Notes under the pieces: generated by a model | Told to the model about the DNA's origin: nothing | The model's database searches: none | What the model saw: the letters and a program-made list of their open reading frames with translations, nothing else | Shown: positions 34,456 through 42,833 of the stretch, piece by piece | How positions within the stretch are numbered: the first letter of the stretch is position 1 | Layout: every line of letters starts with the position of its first letter | Translations under genes and position numbers: made by a program | From: an uncultured Caryophanales bacterium | Lineage (GTDB): Bacteria > Bacillota_I > Bacilli_A > RF39 > UBA660 | Direction of reading: 5' to 3' | Assembly: GCA_946628045.1 (NCBI GenBank) | Contig: CAMOVZ010000004.1 | Coordinates: 49,365 to 113,364, forward strand | DNA: 64,000 bases

Positions 34456-36591
34456 ATGTTTGATAGAATTATATATATTAGTGATGATTCTTGTACTGTT
34501 AAATTAAAAGAAGATCAACAAATTACTGTTAATTTAATGAACTTACATTTAATATTTGAGGATAGTACTAAGAAGATATTAGCTGAAGTAGATGATTTAG
34601 ATGGTAATAATTTAAAAGCAAGATTTTTAGGAGAAATTGTAGGAGATAGACTAGTTGGTGGTACTATTAGAAAACCTTCAATGGATGCTAAAATAAGAGT
34701 TATTGAAAAGCAAGAAATTCCTCTAATTACTGGTAGTGATACAGAAGGTTTTATGAAACTAGGTGTTAGTCCTTTCTATGATGGATTTCCTATATATTTA
34801 GATGTTAATAGTTTTTTTAGTAATCATTTTGCTATTTTTGGTAATACAGGTAGTGGTAAATCATGTGGTACTACAAGACTTTTCCAAAATATGTTTCATG
34901 ATGAAAAATTAAATCCATATAAAGCAAATATATTTATATTTGATTCTTCAGGAGAGTATTATAATGCTTTTAGTAATTTGAATACTATTAATCCTAAATA
35001 TAATTATAGATATATTAGTACTAATGAATCTGATGGATTAGGTGAAAAATTAAGATTACCTATATATTTATTAAATAAAGATGATTTAGCTTTACTTTTA
35101 CAATGTACTAGTCATTCTCAATTACCTATAATTGAGAGAATGTTAAAACTTGCATTAGTATTTAGTCAAAATGATGTAGATTCTGATGCCTATAAGAATT
35201 ATTTAATAGCTAAAGCTATTATGACAATTTTATATACAAATGAAACAGCTCCTAATAAGAGAAATGAAATATTTAGTATACTTGCTAGTTGCTCTACAAA
35301 AGAATTTAATTTAGAAGCACCAATTCAAGGTATTGGATATGTTCGTAAATTTAGAGAATGTTTTTTAATAGATAATTCAGGTAATTTTACTGAAAGTGTT
35401 TTATTAACTGAATATGTTAATTCATTTATTAAAGAAGAATTTGATAATTATGAACCACATACTGGAGTATATTATGATTTAGATACACTAGAGAAAGCAC
35501 TTAACTTTACTTTAATTAGTGAAGGTTGGTTAAGAAATGAACAAACTTATGGTGATTCAGTTACTATTAGAGTTAGATTGCATGCTTTAATAGTAGGAGA
35601 GAATGCTAAATACTTTGATGTTAGTGAATATGTTTCACTTGAGTCATATTTATCTAGTTTATTAATAGAAAATGGTAGAAAATATCAAGTAGTTAATATT
35701 AACTTAAGTGATATTGATGATGACTTTGCTAAAGTATTGACTAAGATTTATTCAAGATTAATATTTGATTTTTCAAAAGCTTTGAAGAATCGTGGTAGTA
35801 TTCCATTCCATATTGTTTTGGAAGAAGCTCATAGATATATTCAAGCTGATAATGACAGATTCTTATTTGGATATAATATATTTGAAAGAATTGCTAAAGA
35901 GGGTCGTAAATATGGTGTAATACTTGGTATTATTACACAAAGACCAGTAGAACTTTCTGATAATGTTATTTCTCAATGTACTAATTTCTTAATATTTAAG
36001 ATTAATCATCCTATGGATATTGATTATATACGTAAAACAATACCTCATATTACTGATGATATTATTGAAAAACAAAAGGCTTTACAATCAGGTACTTGTT
36101 TAGGTTTTGGTTTAGGATTTAGAATACCTTTAATAATTAAAATGGAAATGCCTGATCCTGCACCATTATCTGGTAACTGTGATGTTGTTAAAATATGGAA
36201 TGATAATAATGATGTTAGTATTAATAAAGTAGAAAATGTTAATAAAAATATGGAAAATATGAATGTTCCTAGTGTAAGTGCTAATCCACCACAACAACCA
36301 GTATTACAACCAGTTATGCAACCTATTATGCAAGAAGCAAGTAATAATGTAGTAGTTCAATTACCTGAAGTTCCTGTTGTTGAAACACCACCTATAAAAG
36401 CACCTGAAGAAGAGAAGTTTGATGATTCTTTTATAGTAAAAGAAGAGCCTAAACCTAATGGAGTAAGTGGAATTAGTGAGATAGCTAATGTTAAAATAAA
36501 TAATCAAGGTATGAGTGAAGTAAATAATACTTCACCAGTATTGGAAATTGAAGATGATGATGATGATGACAATTTAGGATTTGATGAATAA
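34456..36591 (+). CDS. HerA-type hexameric ATPase with disordered acidic tail
   Basis: The HerA/FtsK superfamily pumps or translocates DNA; HerA partners in archaea with the NurA nuclease and in bacteria often with defence nucleases. The 711 residues have an N-terminal beta-barrel-like HAS domain, Walker A GNTGSGKS (129-136), Walker B IVLEEAH (near 454-459), an arginine-finger region GRKYGV and ITQRP. Beyond residue 590 is a Pro/Gln/Val-rich tail ending in a poly-Asp run (DDDDDD). AGAGGGG precedes ATG 34456. No nuclease partner is adjacent. It is inserted between ylxM and ffh with its own promoter and terminator. Confidence 0.85.
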   Translation: MFDRIIYISDDSCTVKLKEDQQITVNLMNLHLIFEDSTKKILAEVDDLDGNNLKARFLGEIVGDRLVGGTIRKPSMDAKIRVIEKQEIPLITGSDTEGFMKLGVSPFYDGFPIYLDVNSFFSNHFAIFGNTGSGKSCGTTRLFQNMFHDEKLNPYKANIFIFDSSGEYYNAFSNLNTINPKYNYRYISTNESDGLGEKLRLPIYLLNKDDLALLLQCTSHSQLPIIERMLKLALVFSQNDVDSDAYKNYLIAKAIMTILYTNETAPNKRNEIFSILASCSTKEFNLEAPIQGIGYVRKFRECFLIDNSGNFTESVLLTEYVNSFIKEEFDNYEPHTGVYYDLDTLEKALNFTLISEGWLRNEQTYGDSVTIRVRLHALIVGENAKYFDVSEYVSLESYLSSLLIENGRKYQVVNINLSDIDDDFAKVLTKIYSRLIFDFSKALKNRGSIPFHIVLEEAHRYIQADNDRFLFGYNIFERIAKEGRKYGVILGIITQRPVELSDNVISQCTNFLIFKINHPMDIDYIRKTIPHITDDIIEKQKALQSGTCLGFGLGFRIPLIIKMEMPDPAPLSGNCDVVKIWNDNNDVSINKVENVNKNMENMNVPSVSANPPQQPVLQPVMQPIMQEASNNVVVQLPEVPVVETPPIKAPEEEKFDDSFIVKEEPKPNGVSGISEIANVKINNQGMSEVNNTSPVLEIEDDDDDDNLGFDE

Positions 36592-36614
36592 AATAGTGGA
36601 AACACTATTTTTTC
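36590..36614 (+). terminator. Terminator of the HerA-type gene
   Basis: AAATAGTG/CACTATTT with GAAA tetraloop and T-run. Confidence 0.85.
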
Positions 36615-36634
36615 TTTTATTAAATGGGTATTTT

Positions 36635-36643
36635 TGTTATAAT
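36635..36643 (+). promoter_or_regulatory. Extended -10 of ffh
   Basis: TGT-TATAAT, 18 bases before the ffh start. Confidence 0.55.
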
Positions 36644-36661
36644 AATTGATAGGTGATAAGT

Positions 36662-37969
36662 ATGTTTGAAACATTAGGTGATAGATTACAAAACGCTATA
36701 CATAAAATAAAAGGTTATGGAAAAATAACAGAAGATAATATCTCTGAAATGATGAGAGAGATTAGATTAGCTCTATTGGAAGCAGATGTTAATTATACTG
36801 TTGTTAAAGAGTTTACTAATACGGTTAAAGAGAAGGCTTTAGGTGAAGAAGTTGCTTCTTCAATTAATCCTGGAGATTTGTTTGTAAAAATAGTTAAAGA
36901 TGAATTAACAGAATTATTAGGTGGAGAAAAAGAAGATTTAAATATGCAAGGTAATCCTGCTACTTTAATGTTAGTAGGTCTTCAAGGTTCAGGTAAAACT
37001 ACAACTATTGGAAAATTAGCCAATTTCTTAAGAAAGAAACATGCTAAGAAGCCACTACTTGTTGCATGTGATGTGTATCGTCCTGCTGCAATAGATCAGT
37101 TAATTACTTTAGGTAAACAATTGAATATAGAAGTATATGAAGAGGGGAAGAAAGACCCTGTTGAAATAGCTAAGAATGCAATTAATTATGCAAAAGAAAA
37201 TAAGTATGATTATGTATTAATAGATACTGCAGGTAGACTTCATATAGATGAAGAATTAATGGATGAGTTAAAGAATATTCAAAAGGAAATTAATCCACAA
37301 GAAGTATTATTAGTAATAGATTCTATGATGGGACAAGATGCTATTAATGTAATTACTGGTTTTAATGATCAATTAAGTTTAACAGGAGTTATTCTTACTA
37401 AGTTAGATGGTGATACTAGAGGTGGAGTTGCCTTATCAGTTAGACATTTAACTAATGTACCTATTAAGTTTATTGGAGTAAGCGAAAAACTAGATGGGCT
37501 TGATTCATTTGATCCAGAGCGAATGGCTGGAAGAATCTTAGGAATGGGAGATATTATATCTCTTGTTGAAAAAGCTACTGAAAGTATAGATGAAAAAGAA
37601 GCTGAAAAAACAGCTAAAAGAATGCAAGAAGGTAAGTTTGATTTAGAAGATTTCTTATCAACTATGAAACAAATGAAAAAACTAGGACCACTTGAGAATT
37701 TATTAAAATTAGTACCTGGTGCTAGTAAGATGGGACTTAATAATATAAAAATTGATCCTAAACAAATGGCTCATATAGAAGCAATTGTTTTATCAATGAC
37801 ACCAAAAGAAAGAAGAAACCCAGATATTATTAAAGCTAGTCGTAAGACTAGAATAGCTGCCGGTAGTGGTACTTCAGTTCAAGAAGTAAATAAATTATTA
37901 ACTCAGTTTGAACAAATGAAGAAAATGATGAAACAAATGAGTAACGGAAATATGAAATTACCATTTTAA
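36662..37969 (+). CDS. ffh: Signal recognition particle protein Ffh
   Basis: GTPase that binds signal peptides with the 4.5S/6S RNA. The 435 residues have the N domain, G domain with LQGSGKTTT (about 107-115), DVYRPAAIDQL, DTAGRLH and TKLDGDTRGG, and the Met-rich M domain (ERRNPDIIKASRKTRIAAGSG then MKKMMKQM). ATG 36662 follows AGGTGAT. The SRP RNA gene is not seen nearby. Confidence 0.97.
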   Translation: MFETLGDRLQNAIHKIKGYGKITEDNISEMMREIRLALLEADVNYTVVKEFTNTVKEKALGEEVASSINPGDLFVKIVKDELTELLGGEKEDLNMQGNPATLMLVGLQGSGKTTTIGKLANFLRKKHAKKPLLVACDVYRPAAIDQLITLGKQLNIEVYEEGKKDPVEIAKNAINYAKENKYDYVLIDTAGRLHIDEELMDELKNIQKEINPQEVLLVIDSMMGQDAINVITGFNDQLSLTGVILTKLDGDTRGGVALSVRHLTNVPIKFIGVSEKLDGLDSFDPERMAGRILGMGDIISLVEKATESIDEKEAEKTAKRMQEGKFDLEDFLSTMKQMKKLGPLENLLKLVPGASKMGLNNIKIDPKQMAHIEAIVLSMTPKERRNPDIIKASRKTRIAAGSGTSVQEVNKLLTQFEQMKKMMKQMSNGNMKLPF

Positions 37970-37990
37970 AAAATATATGGAGGATTCGGT

Positions 37991-38599
37991 ATGATAGATT
38001 ATAAATCATGTGATGAACTAATTGATTTACTAGATAAAGGGGATTTAAAAAAATTAAAAAAGTATATAAGTGATGAACGTAAAAAGTATTATATAAATAA
38101 TGCCAGAAAAGCATTAAAAGAATATTTAAAAAGAGGTCCTAGTCCTTATACTCATCAAAACATTGATAAAACTAGCTATTATGATTATGAAGCATTTACT
38201 ATATGTAATTTGTTATTAACCGATTATAGTAGTGCTTACTTTTTAAAAACTGCTGAGTTATTAAGTAGATCAGATAAACTTTTAAAAATGGGTAGAACGC
38301 ATGCTTCTTCTTTTAAAATTATTGATTTATATGAAAAATTAGAAGTGAATCAAGTGGCAGTAGAAAAAATAATAAAAGATGCATCAGGTAAAAGAGATAA
38401 AAAAACACTAATTGATCTTAAAACAAAAGAAGGGAAAATACATACTTTTTATCAGGATGAATTTTCTTTTGCAGAGAAGTTTTTGGGTGATGATGTAGAG
38501 TATAGTATTTCTGATACAGATGTTTTTAAAACTGGATCAGTATGTTTAGTTAAATCAAAAAAAGGTACAGGGTTTATTTTAGGAAGGAAAGAAATATAA
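37991..38599 (+). CDS. Uncharacterised soluble protein
   Basis: Not recognised. The 202 residues split into an N-terminal helical half (Leu/Lys/Asp-rich, 1-95) and a C-terminal beta-rich half ending in CLVKSKKGTGFILGRKEI. No signal or membrane segment. TGGAGGATTCGGT precedes ATG 37991, 21 bases after ffh, and no terminator intervenes, so it is probably co-transcribed with ffh. Confidence 0.6.
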   Translation: MIDYKSCDELIDLLDKGDLKKLKKYISDERKKYYINNARKALKEYLKRGPSPYTHQNIDKTSYYDYEAFTICNLLLTDYSSAYFLKTAELLSRSDKLLKMGRTHASSFKIIDLYEKLEVNQVAVEKIIKDASGKRDKKTLIDLKTKEGKIHTFYQDEFSFAEKFLGDDVEYSISDTDVFKTGSVCLVKSKKGTGFILGRKEI

Positions 38600-38601
38600 A
38601 A

Positions 38602-38620
38602 CAGTCTTAGACTGCTTTTT
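38602..38620 (+). terminator. Terminator
   Basis: CAGTC/GACTG with loop TTA, then CTTTTT. Confidence 0.7.
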
Positions 38621-38626
38621 ATTTTA

Positions 38627-38635
38627 TGTTATAAT
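38627..38635 (+). promoter_or_regulatory. Extended -10 of the flavin reductase-like gene
   Basis: TGT-TATAAT, followed by AGGAGG. Confidence 0.55.
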
Positions 38636-38652
38636 AAATTAGGAGGAATAAT

Positions 38653-39207
38653 ATGAAAAAGAAAATTAAAACTACAGAAGCTATATTTCCTATGCCTGTT
38701 TTAATGATAGCTACTTATAATGAAGATGGTAGTGTTGATGTTATGAATGCTGCATGGGGAATGATGTTAGAGCGTGACCAAGTTGTGTTAAATTTAACAG
38801 AGTCTCATAAAACTGTTAAAAATATTAAAGAAAGAAAAGCTTTTACTGTATCGATAGCTAATGCTAAAAATGTAATAGCGGCAGATTATTTGGGTATGGT
38901 TTCAGGTAATAATACACCTAATAAGTTTGAAAATAGTGGATTAACTTATAGTAAAAGTGAATTAGTAGATGCACCTATTGTTAATGAATTTCCAGTTTGT
39001 ATGGAATGTGAATTTGTAGAGTATGGTGAATGTGGTGTGGTTGGTAATATAGTAAATGTAACTGCAGATGAAGAAGTATTGAATGGTGATAATGTAGATA
39101 TAAATTTATTAAATGCAATATGCTTTGATCCATATACACATGGATACTATGAAGTGGGTAAAAGAGTAGGTAATGCATTTAGTGATGGGTTACAATTAAA
39201 AAAATAG
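38653..39207 (+). CDS. Flavin reductase-like (flavoredoxin) protein
   Basis: FMN-binding split-barrel protein of the flavin reductase/flavoredoxin family. The 184 residues show the typical start (FPMPVLMIATYNEDGSVDVM, then MNAAWG), the FMN-phosphate site LNLTESHKTVKNI and a C-terminal dimer segment (YYEVGKRVGNAF). The likely role is electron transfer in anaerobic metabolism; the partner is unknown. AGGAGG precedes the start. Monocistronic, with its own terminator. Confidence 0.85.
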   Translation: MKKKIKTTEAIFPMPVLMIATYNEDGSVDVMNAAWGMMLERDQVVLNLTESHKTVKNIKERKAFTVSIANAKNVIAADYLGMVSGNNTPNKFENSGLTYSKSELVDAPIVNEFPVCMECEFVEYGECGVVGNIVNVTADEEVLNGDNVDINLLNAICFDPYTHGYYEVGKRVGNAFSDGLQLKK

Positions 39208-39224
39208 GTTAATCCTATTTTTTT
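39199..39224 (+). terminator. Terminator
   Basis: AAAAATAGG/CCTATTTTT, loop TTAAT; overlaps the stop codon. Confidence 0.8.
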
Positions 39225-39225
39225 A

Positions 39226-39234
39226 TGTTATAAT
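39226..39234 (+). promoter_or_regulatory. Extended -10 of the 39257 gene
   Basis: TGT-TATAAT directly following the terminator T-run. Confidence 0.5.
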
Positions 39235-39256
39235 ACTTTTCATGGGGAGAGGTATT

Positions 39257-39949
39257 ATGTATAAAATAGAATTTAATGATGAAATGACTCTTGAAGGTAT
39301 TTTAGAAAGTTTTAAAAATTTAAAAGAAGCCGAAATGAAAGCTTATATAGAAATAGATGGTATTAGAATATATTCTGATAATATTGATTTAGAAGAAGAA
39401 ATAAAGGTAGTTTATGAAAAATATCATGTAAAACATAAAAAAAATATAGTTGAGAATGAAAAAGATAATCTACAAAATAGAAAAAATATTGAAGAAGATC
39501 TTGATGTTAAAATAGTAGCTGAAAATTATTTAAATGCATTTTATCTTTCTCAAAATGTAGAATTCATATTTCAATTAGGAACTGTGCTAGAATATACAAA
39601 AGATGAATACAAAAAAATGATAGTAGAATTAAAAATAAATGATTATGGCCATAATAATAAGGATAAAAATGAAGCTTATAAGTATTTAAACTATGAAGCT
39701 AGTATTTTATTAATACTAGCTAATGAGAGTAGTAAAGTTCAAAAACGTTTTCAACTTCAACAATTAATAAATAGTATACCTACTAATAATATTGAAAAGG
39801 AGAAACTTAGTTTTGCTATTAGAGAAATAATAACATATACTATATATGGTGACGAATTAAAAGAATTGTTATATACAAATATATTGGCTGAAACAGTAGA
39901 AGAAAAGAAAAAGACATATGAGAAAATAAAAAAAGAAAAACAGTCTTAG
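39257..39949 (+). CDS. Uncharacterised charged protein
   Basis: Not recognised. The 230 residues are soluble and predominantly helical, with a small alpha/beta N-terminal part (MYKIEFNDEMTLEGIL), a Lys/Glu/Asn-rich linker near 70-95 and a helical C-terminal domain. ATG 39257 is preferred because GGGGAGAGG lies just upstream; ATG 39242 has no ribosome site. A single-gene unit between two terminators. Confidence 0.6.
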   Translation: MYKIEFNDEMTLEGILESFKNLKEAEMKAYIEIDGIRIYSDNIDLEEEIKVVYEKYHVKHKKNIVENEKDNLQNRKNIEEDLDVKIVAENYLNAFYLSQNVEFIFQLGTVLEYTKDEYKKMIVELKINDYGHNNKDKNEAYKYLNYEASILLILANESSKVQKRFQLQQLINSIPTNNIEKEKLSFAIREIITYTIYGDELKELLYTNILAETVEEKKKTYEKIKKEKQS

Positions 39950-39962
39950 ACTGTTTTTTTTG
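39936..39962 (+). terminator. Terminator
   Basis: AAAAACAGTC/GACTGTTTTT with loop TTA and a long T-run; overlaps the stop codon. Confidence 0.85.
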
Positions 39963-39965
39963 TTT

Positions 39966-39992
39966 CATATTTGTAATTAATACATAAAATAC
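39966..39992 (+). promoter_or_regulatory. Candidate mother-cell (sigma E/K-type) promoter of cotD-like gene
   Basis: CATATTT, 10 bases, CATAAAATAC. The -10 fits CATA-N3-TA. The same two blocks at the same spacing occur before the YjcZ-like genes at 43881. Here only three bases separate it from the AGGAGG, so the start site would fall close to the ribosome site. Confidence 0.4.
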
Positions 39993-40006
39993 TTTAGGAG
40001 GTATTT

Positions 40007-40327
40007 ATGTATAATCAAGATTTTTTTCAAAATATAAATATGGAATCAAATATTAATGGAGATAATAATGTAGTTAGCCAAGATATGGATGTGGATATTA
40101 ATATGATGAATAATAATCCAATGAACAATATGCCTATGAATAATAATGGTGTACAAGAGCGTGTTATTAATAGAACTTTTGTCCATGAAGTTCCTCATAC
40201 TTGTCCAATTCATACAAGAATAATTAATCACCATATTTATAAACATACTTATAGACCTGTATATACTTGTTCTGAAGAAAATGTATGTAGTAATGTAGAA
40301 TGTGGTTCTTGTTGCAATTTTAGATAA
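40007..40327 (+). CDS. cotD: CotD-like spore coat protein
   Basis: CotD is an inner spore coat protein. The 106 residues have an Asn/Met-rich N-terminal half (repeated M-N-N-P-M) and a His/Cys-rich C-terminal half with VHEVPHTCPIHTRIINHH, IYKHTYRPVYTC and a final CSNVECGSCC. This His-rich VNHH/IYKH pattern is characteristic of CotD-family coat proteins; Cys residues may cross-link. TTTAGGAGG before ATG 40007 is a strong ribosome site. Expression in the mother cell is expected; the possible promoter is listed separately. Confidence 0.75.
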   Translation: MYNQDFFQNINMESNINGDNNVVSQDMDVDINMMNNNPMNNMPMNNNGVQERVINRTFVHEVPHTCPIHTRIINHHIYKHTYRPVYTCSEENVCSNVECGSCCNFR

Positions 40328-40373
40328 TTGTCAATATTCTTGTAAATATTTTTGTCAAGTTGTGTCTATTGAC

Positions 40374-40402
40374 TTGATATTTACATTAACCTTTTGTATT
40401 CT
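40374..40402 (+). promoter_or_regulatory. Possible promoter of rpoZ
   Basis: TTGATA, 17 bases, TATTCT, in the gap between cotD and rpoZ. Confidence 0.4.
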
Positions 40403-40424
40403 AATAATAGGGAGTGTGATATTA

Positions 40425-40628
40425 ATGATCTATCCATCTATTGATAAATTACTTAACATCGTTGATTCAAAATATGAATTAGTTCATATTGCCGCAAGAA
40501 GAAGTAAAGAGATTTCGAGAGACGGATTTTTACAAATGCCTGAATCTGAATATACTTCTAAAAAGAATATAGGAAGGGCCCTTGAAGAGGTCGCTGAAGG
40601 CTTAATCGAGGTTAAAAAAAGAGGCTAG
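40425..40628 (+). CDS. rpoZ: RNA polymerase omega subunit
   Basis: Small assembly subunit of RNA polymerase. The 67 residues show the family pattern: N-terminal PSIDKLLNIVDSKYELVHIAARRSKEI, a short loop and the C-terminal KNIGRALEEVAEGLIEVKK helix. ATG 40425 follows GGAG ten bases upstream. In Bacillus rpoZ sits beside gmk and priA; here it stands between cotD and recX. Confidence 0.93.
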   Translation: MIYPSIDKLLNIVDSKYELVHIAARRSKEISRDGFLQMPESEYTSKKNIGRALEEVAEGLIEVKKRG

Positions 40629-40642
40629 TTGCTTCTTTTTTT
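40614..40642 (+). terminator. Terminator of rpoZ
   Basis: AAAGAGGC/GCTTCTTT (one G-T pair), loop TAGTT, then T-run; overlaps the stop codon. Confidence 0.75.
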
Positions 40643-40643
40643 A

Positions 40644-40652
40644 TGGTATAAT
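40644..40652 (+). promoter_or_regulatory. Extended -10 of recX
   Basis: TGG-TATAAT, 19 bases before the start. Confidence 0.55.
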
Positions 40653-40671
40653 TTTTATAGAGGTGATAATC

Positions 40672-41421
40672 ATGAAAGTTATTAAATATAAAAAAATGGC
40701 TAATAGTAGATATAAAGTGTATTTAGATGAAAATCATGAATTATTACTATATGAAGATGTTATTTTAAAATATAATTTATTAATTAGAAAAGATATAGAT
40801 GAAAAATTAATAATAGAGATGGATAAATATAATCAAGAGTGTGATGTATATTATGTAGCACTTAACTCTATTAAAAATAGATTTAGAAGTGTATATGAAC
40901 TTAGAAGTATTCTTTTAAAGAAAGAGTATCCTATAGATTTAGTTAATTCTGCAATAGATAAATTAATAAAACAAGGTTATTTAAATGATAGAAGTTATTG
41001 TAAGAGTTTTATTAATAATCAAATGATTACTACTAATAATGGACCTTTTAAAATGATTAGACAATTAAATGAGAAAAAAGTTGATTCTAGTATTATAGAT
41101 GAAGAGATTAGTATATTTGATGATGAAGAGCAAATCCTTAGAATTAAGAAATTAATTGATAGGGGTATTAAATCTAATCATACTAAGGGTGGAGTTGTTT
41201 TAAAACAGAAAATATATAATGATTTAAAGAATTTAGGTTATGATATTTCTTTGATTAATAATACTATTAATTTATATGAATTTGGTAATAATAGTGATAT
41301 AGCTAAAAAAGAATATGATAAGTTATATAGAAAATATAGTAGAAAATATAGTGGAGATGAATTAAAATATAAAATACGTGAAAAGATGTATTTGAAAGGA
41401 TTAAATTATGAAGAAGAATAA
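40672..41421 (+). CDS. recX: Regulatory protein RecX
   Basis: RecX modulates RecA filaments. The 249 residues have the three-helix repeat architecture: SVYELRSILLKKEYP, then IDKLIKQGYLNDRSYCKSFI (the typical GYLNDxxYA block), then IYNDLKNLGYDISLI. ATG 40672 follows AGGTGATAATC. It overlaps the next membrane protein gene by 14 bases. It is not next to recA (14 kb away). Confidence 0.9.
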   Translation: MKVIKYKKMANSRYKVYLDENHELLLYEDVILKYNLLIRKDIDEKLIIEMDKYNQECDVYYVALNSIKNRFRSVYELRSILLKKEYPIDLVNSAIDKLIKQGYLNDRSYCKSFINNQMITTNNGPFKMIRQLNEKKVDSSIIDEEISIFDDEEQILRIKKLIDRGIKSNHTKGGVVLKQKIYNDLKNLGYDISLINNTINLYEFGNNSDIAKKEYDKLYRKYSRKYSGDELKYKIREKMYLKGLNYEEE

Positions 41422-42817
41422 TATTAAAATTTTATTATTTATTTTAGTTATTTCTATATCTTTATTTTTAATATCTTTTTTTAAAGTAGAAACAGATTAT
41501 TTTTGGCATATTAGTGCTGGAAAATATATGGTTAATAATGGTATTTTGAAAAGTGATATTTTTTCATGGCTTTTATCTGGAAAATATTGGATGAGTCATG
41601 AATGGTTATTTGAAGTAATACTATTTATGTTTAAAAAAATATTTGGTAATTTTCATACTATTCTTTATTGTTTTATTTGTATAGTTAGTTTACTATTTAT
41701 TATTTATCATTATAATAAAAATAATTTTATTAAAAATATTCCTTATACTCTTTTATATTTTACTTTATTTATAATTATTTTTATCTCTTATATACAAGCT
41801 AGACCACATATGATTAGTTTTTCTTTTATAGCATTAACTACTTTTATACTTTATGATTTATATAAAAATAAAGATTCTAAAAAAATATATTTATTACCAG
41901 TTATTACTATTGTTTGGAGTAATATACATGGTGGTAGTAGTAATTTAAGTTATATTTTGTGTTTTATATTTTTGGTTGTTGGATTATTTTCTTTTAAATT
42001 TAAAAAAATGGAATCAAATAGACTTAGTAAAACACAATTATATAAGTATATATTAGTAATGTTTTTATGTATGATTGGTGTATGTATTAATATTCATGGA
42101 GTTAAGATGTTTATTTATCCATATGAAAATATGTTAGATACTACTATGATTAATAATATATCTGAGTGGCAGTCTACTAGTTTGAGTAATTTATATCATT
42201 ATTTTTATTATTTATTTATTTTATTTATAGTTTTTACTATGCTTATTAGTGATAAAAAAATTAAATTTATTGATTTAGTATTATTACTATTTGTTACTTA
42301 TTTAGGATTAAAAAGTATTCGTTTTTGGATATATAGTCCTATAATAGTAAGTTCTTTTATATTTGATTATGTTAAAGATAGAAAAATAGATTATGGAACT
42401 AGTGGAGTATTATGTATATTAACTGTATTTTTATTTAGTTTCTTTTTAATTAATTTTAATAATACTATTAATGTTAAATATAGAATTAATTTAAGTGATA
42501 ATATGGTTAAAACGATAAAAAAAGAATCTCCTAAGAGATTATTTAATATGTATGACTATGGTGGAGAGTTAATTTATAATGATATAAAAGTGTTTATTGA
42601 TGGACGTGCAGATTTATATACAAAATATAACTATAAAGATTATTTGAATATATCTTCTTTAAACAAAGATTATGTTAGATTAATAGATAAGTATGATTTT
42701 GATTATTTATTAGTAAGTAGTAAGTATCCTATTAATACTTATTTAAAATATAATGATCAATATGAATTATTATTAAAAGATAAAAATGTATTATTGTATA
42801 AAAAAATAGTTAATTAA
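41408..42817 (+). CDS. Polytopic membrane protein, GT-C-like
   Basis: The 469 residues contain about ten membrane helices. After the first helix comes ETDYFWHISAGKYM followed by DIFSW and SHEWLFEV, a pattern seen in predicted GT-C-type membrane glycosyltransferases and related large membrane proteins; the acidic/His residues there would face outside. The C-terminal soluble part (about 370-469) starts with LFNMYDYGGEL and VFIDGRADLY, as in the same group. Family assignment is tentative; the substrate is unknown. It is translated from within the recX end. Confidence 0.55.
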   Translation: MKKNNIKILLFILVISISLFLISFFKVETDYFWHISAGKYMVNNGILKSDIFSWLLSGKYWMSHEWLFEVILFMFKKIFGNFHTILYCFICIVSLLFIIYHYNKNNFIKNIPYTLLYFTLFIIIFISYIQARPHMISFSFIALTTFILYDLYKNKDSKKIYLLPVITIVWSNIHGGSSNLSYILCFIFLVVGLFSFKFKKMESNRLSKTQLYKYILVMFLCMIGVCINIHGVKMFIYPYENMLDTTMINNISEWQSTSLSNLYHYFYYLFILFIVFTMLISDKKIKFIDLVLLLFVTYLGLKSIRFWIYSPIIVSSFIFDYVKDRKIDYGTSGVLCILTVFLFSFFLINFNNTINVKYRINLSDNMVKTIKKESPKRLFNMYDYGGELIYNDIKVFIDGRADLYTKYNYKDYLNISSLNKDYVRLIDKYDFDYLLVSSKYPINTYLKYNDQYELLLKDKNVLLYKKIVN

Positions 42818-42833
42818 TATTAACTATTTTCTT
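42800..42833. terminator. Bidirectional terminator
   Basis: AAAATAGTTAAT/ATTAACTATTTT with loop TAAT between convergent stops. Confidence 0.85.

Noticed and set aside
34456..36591. A complete HerA-nuclease defence system
   Set aside because: No NurA, Sir2, DUF4297 or other nuclease gene is adjacent; both neighbours are SRP-pathway genes, so a defence operon cannot be supported.
40046..40246. Minus-strand frame of 66 codons opposite cotD
   Set aside because: Antisense shadow of the Asn/Met/His repeats of the cotD-like gene.
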